A stretch of DNA of 52,874 nucleotides from Blautia glucerasea (GTDB taxonomy: Bacteria > Bacillota > Clostridia > Lachnospirales > Lachnospiraceae). Of the stretch, positions 25,946 to 34,264 are shown one piece after another. Location: assembly GCF_013304385.1 (NCBI RefSeq), contig NZ_JAAITU010000028.1, forward strand, positions 1 to 52,874, in the 5' to 3' direction. The translations under genes were made by a program, and so were the position numbers. Below the pieces are notes generated by a model. That model saw only the letters and a program-made list of their open reading frames with translations. It did no database searches and had not been told where the DNA came from. Each line of letters starts with the position of its first letter. Within the stretch, counting starts at the first letter, position 1.

Positions 25946-27619
25946 TTACTCTGCTGTTTTTGATGTATAACCGAAGAAGAAGTATCCAAGTGGTGTGTAG
26001 TACATACCCTGAATGTTCTCTTTCAGCATGTATGGCTGTGTATAGAAATAAATCGGAGCAAGTACGCTGTCCTGACCGATCAGGATATCCTCAGCCTCAT
26101 GGAATGCTTTCATACGATCTTCCTGTACGGAAGTAGCTTTTGCTTCATCAATCTTTGCATCGTAATCCGGGTTGGAATACTGAGCATCGTTGTTTCCGCC
26201 GCCAGTGTACCACATATCCAGGAAGGAGCAAGGATCATTGTAGTCTGCGATCCAGCCGTTACGGGCGATCTGGTAGTTACCCTGTTTTCTGTTCTCCAGG
26301 AATACGTTCCAGTCCTGATTGTTCAGTTTAACAGTAACGCCCAGCTGCTCCTGCCACATGTTCTGAAGAGCCTCACCGATCTTCTTGTGGTTGTCAGATG
26401 TGTTGTACAGATACTCAACAGTGGGGAAGCCTTCGCCGTTAGGATAACCAGCATCTGCAAGGATCTGGCGAGCCTCTTCACAGTTCTTCTCATAATCCTC
26501 ATCTGCAACACTGTAGTAAGAACCACCTACTGTACGGAAATCATCATTTCCAGGGCCTGCTGCATCATATACACCGGATGGAACATATCCGTCAGCCGGA
26601 ACCTCACCAGCCTGGGAAACATTCTCTACGATATAGTTACGATCGATTGCAAGAGAGAAAGCTTTACGGATGTTAGGATCTGAGAAAATCTCGTCTTCTG
26701 TGTTGAAGCATACATAGTATGTTCCAATATAATCAGCAATGTTAAGCTGTCCATCAGCAAGATATGTTGGAATCTCATCTACCGGCAGATTCTCGATGAA
26801 ATCAAGCTCGCCATTGTTGTAGCCTTTCAGCATAGCATTGTTGTCATCAAGAAGTGCAAATTTGATGGTATCCGGTCCAAGATTCTCATAATCATAGTAG
26901 TTCTCGTTTTTCTCCATCAGGATGTAAGCATTGTGTGACCACTCTTTCATCTTGTATGGTCCATTGCTGACATAAGAATCTACATCATATGTCCAGTCAT
27001 CATTTCCATCAACTTTATCCTGGCGAACAGGGAATGTTGCCGGGAATGCCATGATCTCCTCGAAATACGGGCAGTCATAGCTCAGATCGATCTGAAGTGT
27101 TTTGTCATCAATTGCTTTGATACCAAGTGTGTCAGGCTCTGCACTGCCATCAGCAATTGTATCATAGCCCTGTACCATATCGATCATGTAGCAGTAATCT
27201 GCTGCTGTCTCAGGATTTGCAAGACGCTGCCAGGAATATACAAAGTCACCTGCTGTTACGTCCTGTCCGTCTGACCATTTAATACCGTCACGAAGTGTCA
27301 GTGTATAAGTTACTGTACCATCATCGTTCGCTGTCTTCTCCCAGGATTCTGCCTGTCCAGGTGCAGTTACTGCATTTCCGTCGCCGTCATCCACCCATTT
27401 GACCAGACCTTCAAACATGTGATTACACATGATCGCACCATCTACTGCACTGTTTAATGCAGGGTCGATGGACATAGGCTCAGAAGCGATGCAAAGAGAC
27501 AGATTATATCCGTCCTCAGATGCAGCAGCATCCTCAGCCATTACCGGTGTGGTAGCGGCCATGCCTACAACCATAGCTGCTGACAGGGCCAGAGACATAA
27601 ATTTTCTTGCCTTTCTCAT
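25946..27619 (-). CDS. oppA: Oligopeptide-binding protein OppA-like
   Basis: Extracytoplasmic receptor, family 5, 557 residues. Typical motifs: LRDGIKWSDGQDVTAGDFVY, SWQRLANPETAA, GPYKMKEW, NIRKAFSLAIDR. The start ATG (MRKARKF) follows AAGGAGG; the longer frame is not needed. The signal peptide ends at a likely VMA cleavage site and has no lipobox Cys, the same oddity as in the binding protein at 1775-3310. It is last in its operon, 140 bases after oppF, a gap with two small hairpins (27676-27690 and 27708-27738) that may help give this subunit its own expression level. Confidence 0.9.
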   Translation of the reverse strand: MRKARKFMSLALSAAMVVGMAATTPVMAEDAAASEDGYNLSLCIASEPMSIDPALNSAVDGAIMCNHMFEGLVKWVDDGDGNAVTAPGQAESWEKTANDDGTVTYTLTLRDGIKWSDGQDVTAGDFVYSWQRLANPETAADYCYMIDMVQGYDTIADGSAEPDTLGIKAIDDKTLQIDLSYDCPYFEEIMAFPATFPVRQDKVDGNDDWTYDVDSYVSNGPYKMKEWSHNAYILMEKNENYYDYENLGPDTIKFALLDDNNAMLKGYNNGELDFIENLPVDEIPTYLADGQLNIADYIGTYYVCFNTEDEIFSDPNIRKAFSLAIDRNYIVENVSQAGEVPADGYVPSGVYDAAGPGNDDFRTVGGSYYSVADEDYEKNCEEARQILADAGYPNGEGFPTVEYLYNTSDNHKKIGEALQNMWQEQLGVTVKLNNQDWNVFLENRKQGNYQIARNGWIADYNDPCSFLDMWYTGGGNNDAQYSNPDYDAKIDEAKATSVQEDRMKAFHEAEDILIGQDSVLAPIYFYTQPYMLKENIQGMYYTPLGYFFFGYTSKTAE

Positions 27620-27759
27620 TACTTTTCCTCCTTTTTTCTTTTTTGTGCTGCATGAGAAACAACACATTTATTAAAGAGGGATCTCTCCCTACAATAACCT
27701 ATTTGCAGGATTGCAAGAGCATAGCTGCATAGCAATCCATGGTATTCATCCTCTATACC

Positions 27760-28770
27760 TTATTTGTCCAGCATATGGCATGCAGCCCAGTGCCCCGGCT
27801 CATGCTCCCGGAATACAGGGGCTTCCACCTTACACTTTTCCGTAGCATATGGACATCTGGTATGGAAGCGGCATCCGCTTGGCGGATTCATTGGACTTGG
27901 CACGTCTCCCTCAAGAATGATCCTTTTCTTGGTACGGCTAAGCTTTGGATCCGGCACCGGCACTGCTGATAACAGTGTCTGTGTGTATGGATGGATGGGA
28001 TGACGGTTCAGTTCATAGCTTTCACCCAGCTCTACCAGAGAGCCCAGGTACATAACACCGATCCTGTTGGAAATATGACGTACAACAGAAAGGTCATGGG
28101 CAATGAACAGATAAGTAAGTCCCATCTGCTGCTGCATGTCCTCCAGCATATTTACGATCTGAGACTGAATAGAAACATCCAGTGCGGAGATCGGCTCATC
28201 ACATACGATAAACTCCGGCTTAACAGCCAGTGCACGGGCAATTCCCACACGCTGCTGCTGTCCGCCTGAAAACTCATGAGGATAACGGTTTGCATGCTCT
28301 GTATTTAATCCAACCTGTGCAAGCAGCTCCTTGATCATGTCTGCACGGTCTTTCTTATTTGCTGCAAGCTTATGGATATCGATTGCTTCCCCGATGATCT
28401 CTCCTACTGTCATACGGGGATCAAGAGATGCGGATGGATCCTGAAAAATGATCTGCATCTTTCTGCGGTAAGGCAGCATATTCACAGATTTGGCTTTGCC
28501 AAGAGGCTGTCCGTCCGGCCCAAGAGGATTATCATAAATCGCCTGTCCGTCATAAATGATCTTTCCGCCTGTAGGCTCATACAGTCTGAGGATGGTTCTT
28601 CCAAGAGTAGTTTTCCCACATCCGGACTCTCCTACCAGACCCAGTGTTTCTCCTTTTTTGATAAAAAGGGAAACGTCCTGTACAGCCTGCACCCCAGGAC
28701 CTTTCACTCCCTTGATAGGAAAATATTTACGTAAATTTTGTATTTCAAGGAGTTTCTTATCTTCTGCCAT
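27760..28770 (-). CDS. oppF: Oligopeptide ABC transporter ATPase OppF
   Basis: 336-residue ATPase. Walker A GESGCGKTT, signature FSGGQQQRVGIARAL, Walker B FIVCDEPISALD. After the ATPase core comes an oligo_HPY domain whose cysteines in SGCRFHTRCPYATEKC and WAACH match the iron-sulfur site described for dipeptide/oligopeptide ATPases. One base separates it from oppD. Confidence 0.93.
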   Translation of the reverse strand: MAEDKKLLEIQNLRKYFPIKGVKGPGVQAVQDVSLFIKKGETLGLVGESGCGKTTLGRTILRLYEPTGGKIIYDGQAIYDNPLGPDGQPLGKAKSVNMLPYRRKMQIIFQDPSASLDPRMTVGEIIGEAIDIHKLAANKKDRADMIKELLAQVGLNTEHANRYPHEFSGGQQQRVGIARALAVKPEFIVCDEPISALDVSIQSQIVNMLEDMQQQMGLTYLFIAHDLSVVRHISNRIGVMYLGSLVELGESYELNRHPIHPYTQTLLSAVPVPDPKLSRTKKRIILEGDVPSPMNPPSGCRFHTRCPYATEKCKVEAPVFREHEPGHWAACHMLDK

Positions 28771-28771
28771 T

Positions 28772-29779
28772 TTAATTCTCCTCCTTGTTCATCAGATCTT
28801 CTACACACAACCAGCATGCAGAACGGTGTTTGTCGCTGATTTCCACGTAAGGAGGCATTTTCTTCAGACAGATTTTCATACATTTCTCACAACGTGGTGC
28901 AAAAGGACATCCTTCCGGAGGATTCAGCATATCCACCGGTGTTCCCTCGATGGGGATCAGTCTCTCATAGCTCTGGGCATCCACACGTGGCATGGAACGG
29001 AGAAGTCCTTTGGTATATGGATGGGCAGGCTCATAGAAAATATCATCTACAGGCCCCTGCTCAACAATCTTTCCTGCATACATAACAGATACCTTATCAC
29101 AGATATCTGCAACAACTCCCAGGTTATGGGTGATAAAAATAATACCCATGCCCGTCTTCTTCTGAAGGGATTTCATCAGATCCAGGATCTGCGCCTGAAT
29201 GGTCACATCCAGGGCTGTGGTAGGTTCATCTGCGATCAGAAGCTGTGGATGACAGATCAGGCCCATGGCGATCATAACCCTCTGGCGCATACCTCCTGAA
29301 AACTCATGAGGATATTGATTCATACGCTTCTGTACATTGTTGATACCAACCATTTCCATCATTTCCATAGCTCTTTGTTCAGCTTCTTTCCTGCTGATCT
29401 TGCTGTCATGAGCACGCAGGGCCTCCACAAGCTGATTTCCTACTGTATAAACAGGATTCAGGCTTGTCATAGGGTTCTGGAAGATCATGGCGATTTTATT
29501 CCCACGATATTCCTGCATTTCTTTCTTTGTAAGGGCAAGCATGTCCTTTCCTTCAAAAGTAATGCTTCCGCCAACAACCTTACCTGGTGACTGAAGAAGA
29601 CCAATAATGGAATAAGCCTCCTGGCTTTTTCCGGATCCGGACTCTCCAACCACTCCCATGACCTCACCATAATCCAGATCATAGGAAATGCCTCCTACTG
29701 CCTTAACCTCACCGGCTGGTGTAAAGAAGGAGACTTTCAGGTCTTTTACTTCCAATAATTTTTCTTTCTTTTCAGACAT
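28772..29779 (-). CDS. oppD: Oligopeptide ABC transporter ATPase OppD
   Basis: 335-residue ATPase with Walker A GESGSGKS, signature FSGGMRQRVMIAMGL and Walker B LLIADEPTTALD. Cysteines in GCPFAPRCEKCMKIC and SACWL form the C-terminal Cys cluster of the oligo_HPY domain. GGAGGAG precedes the start; it follows oppC by 15 bases. Confidence 0.93.
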   Translation of the reverse strand: MSEKKEKLLEVKDLKVSFFTPAGEVKAVGGISYDLDYGEVMGVVGESGSGKSQEAYSIIGLLQSPGKVVGGSITFEGKDMLALTKKEMQEYRGNKIAMIFQNPMTSLNPVYTVGNQLVEALRAHDSKISRKEAEQRAMEMMEMVGINNVQKRMNQYPHEFSGGMRQRVMIAMGLICHPQLLIADEPTTALDVTIQAQILDLMKSLQKKTGMGIIFITHNLGVVADICDKVSVMYAGKIVEQGPVDDIFYEPAHPYTKGLLRSMPRVDAQSYERLIPIEGTPVDMLNPPEGCPFAPRCEKCMKICLKKMPPYVEISDKHRSACWLCVEDLMNKEEN

Positions 29780-29794
29780 TGTTCTCCTCCTTTC

Positions 29795-31168
29795 TTATTT
29801 CTTCAGCTTAGGATCCAAAGCATCACGCAGGCCGTCACCAAACAGGTTGAAAGCAAGGATCATCACACTAAGGATCACAGAAGGCACGATCAGACGATAG
29901 GTATATGTATACATGCCGCCAAGGGCATCTGTTGCCATGGAACCAAGACTTGGAAGCGGTGCGGACACACCTACTCCAAGGTAGGACAAAAAGGATTCCA
30001 GGAAAATAGCAGATGGAATCTGCAGACAGGTGGTAACAACGATCTGCCCGATACAGTTGGGAAGAAGATGACGACGGATAATACGGCCGCCGGATGCTCC
30101 CAGTGCCCTTGCTGCTGTTACGTATTCCTGCTGCTTCAGCTGCAGTACCTGGCCACGGATAATACGGCTCATTGTTACCCAGTACAGCATACCGAAAGCG
30201 ATAAACATGGAAATCAGGTTTGGTCCCAATACAGACACAAAGGACTTCATAGGACTGTTGCCTGCTGAATTTACATATTCTGTAAGGATTGGTTTCATAG
30301 CTGTGGCGATCAGAAGTACCACCAGCATCTCAGGTACTGCATAGATCAGTTCTACAATACGCTGCATCACAGCATCCACCTTGCCGCCGCAGTAGCCGGA
30401 AATTGCACCATAAACTGCACCGATCACCAGCACAAGAAGTGCTGCAAACACACCTACGGACATGGATACTCTGGCTCCGTACATAACACGTACCAGAATG
30501 TCACGGCCATACATGTCAGTTCCAAATACATGTGGAAAAACTTTTTCTCCGGAAGCCTTACGCTCCAGTTCTTTTTGGGAATAACCAAACAGATGCTTTT
30601 TGATGCCAAGTTCCTTACGGAGTGCATCCTGATCGATCTCTTCTTCACTGTCACTGCTTGCGGAGCTGCCTTTTTTAGCAGCAACCTTTGCCTGGGCACG
30701 GATCACAGCTTCGTCCTTTTTGGTGAATTCCTCCCCCTTGGCTTCAGCCTCTTCCTTAGCCTTGGCGATCATCTCATCTACATCAACCACATCTGTCTTT
30801 GTTCTTGAGGCGATCTCTGCATCCAGCTTCTGCTGGTCTTCCAGGGTATAGTGATAAGGATACAGGTTCTCTGCACCTTTGTTAAATTCGTCATAGCCAT
30901 ATGGAACCAGAACCGGCCCCAAAAAAGCAAATAAAAACAGCAAAACGATCACACCAAGGGCTACCATGGCTACCACATTCTTTTTCAGTCTGCGCCATGC
31001 ATCCTTCCAGTAAGATACGCTTTTACGATCCTGAATAAAGTCATCCTTTTCTTCTTTTGATGCCTTTGAGAAATCCTCCGGGGAAAGATCGTTTAACAGA
31101 TTCTCAATATCCGGCTGCATACTGACAGGACAGCGCTTCATTTTCTTCTTTTGTTCTGCCACGATCAT
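29795..31168 (-). CDS. oppC: Oligopeptide permease OppC with a ~100-residue insertion
   Basis: Permease of 457 residues, well beyond the usual ~300. A 60-residue cytoplasmic N-terminus leads to membrane segment 1 (about 66-88). Next comes an inserted, highly charged, Lys/Glu/Ala-rich helical region (about 105-205) before the family motif HVFGTDMYGRD at 213. By normal OppC topology the insertion is on the outer face, where the binding protein docks. The rest is a regular BPD_transp_1 domain ending in a second typical motif LGVGVSAPLPSLG. The ATG follows GAAAGGAGGAG and overlaps oppB by four bases. Confidence 0.9.
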   Translation of the reverse strand: MIVAEQKKKMKRCPVSMQPDIENLLNDLSPEDFSKASKEEKDDFIQDRKSVSYWKDAWRRLKKNVVAMVALGVIVLLFLFAFLGPVLVPYGYDEFNKGAENLYPYHYTLEDQQKLDAEIASRTKTDVVDVDEMIAKAKEEAEAKGEEFTKKDEAVIRAQAKVAAKKGSSASSDSEEEIDQDALRKELGIKKHLFGYSQKELERKASGEKVFPHVFGTDMYGRDILVRVMYGARVSMSVGVFAALLVLVIGAVYGAISGYCGGKVDAVMQRIVELIYAVPEMLVVLLIATAMKPILTEYVNSAGNSPMKSFVSVLGPNLISMFIAFGMLYWVTMSRIIRGQVLQLKQQEYVTAARALGASGGRIIRRHLLPNCIGQIVVTTCLQIPSAIFLESFLSYLGVGVSAPLPSLGSMATDALGGMYTYTYRLIVPSVILSVMILAFNLFGDGLRDALDPKLKK

Positions 31169-32109
31169 TCTCCTCCTTTCGTAAGGCTGATCCTTGGGTC
31201 AGCTACTTTATAAAGAAGGTCTACCACAAGGTTCATCAAAATAATAAATGCTGCAAGGAAAATCGTTGTACCCATGATCACCGGATAATCACGGTTCTGG
31301 ATGGACTGTACAAAATAACGTCCAAGTCCCGGAATGGAGAAAACGCTTTCCACTACAAAGCCGCCGCACAGGGTAAATGCTACCTGCGGCCCCAGATATG
31401 TAATAACCGGAATCAGGGCATTTCTAAGGGCATGTTTGAAAATGATCTTATTATTCTTAAGGCCCTTTGCCCTTGCCGTCTTGATATATTCCTGGCTGAA
31501 TGAATCCAGCATGGCTGATCTGGTCTGTCTTGCAGTATAACACATAGGGTAAAATCCAAGTGCAAAGCAGGGAAGTACATATGCCCTCCATCCCTGGGAA
31601 GCATCAAAGATTGAAGGGAACAAGCTTAAAGCGTTTGTTCCTGTAAGTGTAACCAGAAGTACAGATGCTACAACAAAGCTGGGCATAGAGATGCCGAGAG
31701 TACATATAATACGCAGCACACTATCTGTAAATTTGCCTCGTTTAAAAGCAGCAAGACAGCCAATGGGTATACCTACCAGCACTGCCCAGCACAAAGCAAT
31801 GGCTCCAACCTTTGCTGATACCGGGAACATCTCTGTGATAATACTAAGAACCGCACGGTTCTTCTGCATTTTCAGAGATACACCAAAATCACCATGAAGA
31901 ATATTCTTAAGATACATATAAAGCTGAACGTAAACCGGTTTATCAAGACCGTATTTTGCATTCAGTGCCGCAAGAGTTGTTTCCGACGGCGTTTTCTCAC
32001 TGAGCCAGGGACTTCCTGGCACAGCATTCATTAAAAGGAAGGTAAGACATGCCACCAGAAAGATGGTCAGTATTGCCATTCCAAGCCTTTTTACAAAATA
32101 TTTGCCCAT
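31165..32109 (-). CDS. oppB: Oligopeptide permease OppB
   Basis: First gene of the opp operon, 314 residues. The start MGKYFVKRLGMAILTIFLVA lies after AAGGAGG; the longer frame has no such site. Family motifs: NAKYGLDKPVYVQLY, then GGFVVESVFSIPGLGRYFV and ADPRISL at the C-terminus. Order oppB-C-D-F-A. Confidence 0.92.
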   Translation of the reverse strand: MGKYFVKRLGMAILTIFLVACLTFLLMNAVPGSPWLSEKTPSETTLAALNAKYGLDKPVYVQLYMYLKNILHGDFGVSLKMQKNRAVLSIITEMFPVSAKVGAIALCWAVLVGIPIGCLAAFKRGKFTDSVLRIICTLGISMPSFVVASVLLVTLTGTNALSLFPSIFDASQGWRAYVLPCFALGFYPMCYTARQTRSAMLDSFSQEYIKTARAKGLKNNKIIFKHALRNALIPVITYLGPQVAFTLCGGFVVESVFSIPGLGRYFVQSIQNRDYPVIMGTTIFLAAFIILMNLVVDLLYKVADPRISLTKGGE

Positions 32110-32481
32110 TTTTCCTCCTTGTTTTCTTTTCCCCTGACACACCATTCTTGCAAATAAAACAAAAAAAGTCTCCGAAAACTTCTTTTTTCAAAGACCAAAT
32201 CAATTCCGTTCTACTTCATAAGTTCTCTACTATGTCTGTTAGGAAAGTATTGCTCTTTACTACGGATAGAACATCCATCCATAAAATATGCAGAAATTAT
32301 AGCACCCTTTTTCGCTTTAATCAAGTAACTTTTCTCATTTCTACACTTTAGCACAAGAAAAGACAAGTGAAAGAACGCTGCAGTTATGGTATTTTCCTTG
32401 ACATCCCGGTCAAAAACCTGCAAAATGATGATAAAAAGGATGGCTGCCACAAACAGGTGCAGCCAGAAGGAGTCGTGAATC
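32110..32481. promoter_or_regulatory. Divergent regulatory region between opp operon and LysR gene
   Basis: No gene is seen in these 372 bases. A symmetric A-run/T-run hairpin lies at 32159-32187, only about 50 bases before oppB, and could attenuate the operon. The divergent layout is typical of a LysR regulator and its target, so LysR sites are expected here, but I could not define one with certainty. Confidence 0.45.
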
Positions 32482-33363
32482 TTGGTCAACTTTGATTATT
32501 ACCGCATTTTCTATTTTGTCTGCCAGTACAAAAGCTTTACCAAAGCAGCAGAAATCCTGAATAATAATCAGCCCAACATTACCCGCTGCATGAATATCCT
32601 GGAGCGCGAACTGAACTGTAAGCTGTTCGTCCGTACTCACCGTGGAGTTTCCCTTACCCCTGAGGGCAAACGTCTGTATGAACATATTTCCGTAGCTTAT
32701 GAGCAGATTTCCCTTGGCGAAAAGGAACTGGAAAAGGATCGTGGTCTGGAAAGCGGCCTGATTTCCATTGGTGCCAGTGAGACAGCCCTGCGTCTTCTGC
32801 TTTTAGATAAGCTGGAATCCTTTCACAAAAAATATCCTCATGTACGTCTACGGATTGCCAGTCACTCTACCCCGGAAGCTCTTACTGCCCTGGAAAACGG
32901 ACTTGTGGATTTTGCAGTGGTTTCCAGCCCTGCCCACACAAAAAAACCTCTCCAGAAAACCCTCCTTGTATCTTTTAAGGAGATTCTTCTGGGAGGTCCT
33001 AAATTCGCCCAGGCAGCCAATACACCCCTGCACCTGCAGGATCTTCGGGATTATCCCTTTATTTCTCTTGGGGGACGGACTTCCACCAGGGAAACCTATA
33101 TGGAGCTTTTCCTCCAACGGGGACTGCCTTTCCAGCCGGATATGGAAGCATCTGCCACTGACCAGATCCTGCCTATGATCATGCATAATCTTGGCATTGG
33201 TTTTTTCCCGGAAATACTTGCCCAGGATGCCCTGCGCCGTGGTCAGGTGATCCAGATCCCCCTGGCAGAAGAGATCCCAGCCAGGGATGTTTATCTGGTA
33301 CGGGACAGCACGCGGCCCCAAAGTATTGCTGTACGCAAAATGATCGCCGCATTAAAAGAATGA
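32482..33363 (+). CDS. LysR-family regulator, divergent from opp
   Basis: 293-residue regulator with a TTG start, supported by AGAAGGAG nine bases upstream and by the position of the helix-turn-helix (FDYYRIFYFVCQYKSFTKAA, then NNNQPNITRCMNILERELNC). The effector domain begins with GLISIGASETALRLLLLDKL. Its best target is the opp operon across the 372-base gap (inference). It ends within 94 bases of the activase gene on the other strand. Confidence 0.9.
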   Translation: MVNFDYYRIFYFVCQYKSFTKAAEILNNNQPNITRCMNILERELNCKLFVRTHRGVSLTPEGKRLYEHISVAYEQISLGEKELEKDRGLESGLISIGASETALRLLLLDKLESFHKKYPHVRLRIASHSTPEALTALENGLVDFAVVSSPAHTKKPLQKTLLVSFKEILLGGPKFAQAANTPLHLQDLRDYPFISLGGRTSTRETYMELFLQRGLPFQPDMEASATDQILPMIMHNLGIGFFPEILAQDALRRGQVIQIPLAEEIPARDVYLVRDSTRPQSIAVRKMIAALKE

Positions 33364-33383
33364 TCCTTCATGAAACAGATGTC

Positions 33384-33439
33384 CGCGCAATCATTGCCGC
33401 ACAATCATCGCTGCATAATAATCACTGCATAAAAAATGA
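33384..33439. repeat. Four imperfect 14-bp tandem repeats
   Basis: Units at 33384-33397, 33398-33411, 33412-33425 and 33426-33439 follow the form CGCACAATCATCGC with changes that grow towards the right. They lie between the LysR gene and the activase terminator. Confidence 0.6.
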
Positions 33440-33460
33440 TCCTGCAAAATGCAGGATCAT
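33431..33460 (-). terminator. Terminator overlapping the activase stop codon
   Basis: ATGATCCTGCA (33436-33446) pairs fully with 33450-33460 around a three-base loop, followed on the minus strand by six T's. The activase stop codon (33457-33459) is inside the stem. Confidence 0.85.
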
Positions 33461-34248
33461 CCTCCGATCTGGCAGTCCAGGCCACATACTGCATGGACTG
33501 CCTTTTTTAATGTTTCCATATGTTCTGCTGATGGGGGCAGAACCCCGTCCAGCAAATATTCACGACCAAGACCAGTGTATTTATCCTGTCCCAGCCTGTG
33601 GTAAGGCAGCAAATGAATCTTATCTACCCCCGGAAGAGTTGCTGCAAATCTGGCAATCCCCTGGATCTCTTCCACAGTATCATTAAACCCAGGGATCACA
33701 GGCACCCGTATCACCAGGCGGGTCATCCCGGAAAGCGCTGTTTTTCTTGCATTTTCCAGCATTCGTTCATTAGATCTTCCGGTAAAAGCCTTATGCTTTT
33801 CAAGATTGGTATGCTTGATATCCATCAGGTACAGATCCAGATAGGGCAGCACCATCTGGATATTCTCCCAGGGCATGCCTGCCATACTTTCTATAGCCGT
33901 ATGGATCCCTCTTTCCTTTGCACCGCGAAGCAGATCCCTGGCAAACTCAGGCTGGCACAGGCATTCCCCTCCGGAAAGAGTCATCCCACCGCCTGAACGA
34001 TAATAGTATGCCCGATCCTTTTCCACTACCTGAAGCATTTCTTCCACTGTCACATCCCTACCGATGATCTTCTCTTCCCCCTGCACGATCATCTTCTGAA
34101 TGGCAAACTCCTGGGATTCCGGATTACAGCACCACCTGCACCGCAGGATGCACCCTTTCAGAAAAAGGATGGTACGGATCCCTGGTCCGTCATGAATGGA
34201 ATATCTTTGTACATCAAAAATCCTGCCTGCTGTTTTCAAGTAATCCAT
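33457..34248 (-). CDS. Glycyl-radical-enzyme activating protein (radical SAM)
   Basis: Installs the glycyl radical on its partner enzyme using SAM. The 263-residue protein has the activase signature YSIHDGPGIRTILFLKGC and the radical SAM cysteines CILRCRWCC (CxxxCxxC), then SGGECL. It lacks the extra ferredoxin-like double CxxCxxC insert that most dehydratase-type activases have between the SAM cluster and the SGGE motif, so it is short like pyruvate formate-lyase activase. Start chosen at the ATG after CAGGAG. It follows the target gene by 16 bases. Confidence 0.92.
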   Translation of the reverse strand: MDYLKTAGRIFDVQRYSIHDGPGIRTILFLKGCILRCRWCCNPESQEFAIQKMIVQGEEKIIGRDVTVEEMLQVVEKDRAYYYRSGGGMTLSGGECLCQPEFARDLLRGAKERGIHTAIESMAGMPWENIQMVLPYLDLYLMDIKHTNLEKHKAFTGRSNERMLENARKTALSGMTRLVIRVPVIPGFNDTVEEIQGIARFAATLPGVDKIHLLPYHRLGQDKYTGLGREYLLDGVLPPSAEHMETLKKAVHAVCGLDCQIGG

Positions 34249-34264
34249 TATGTTCTCCTGTTTC

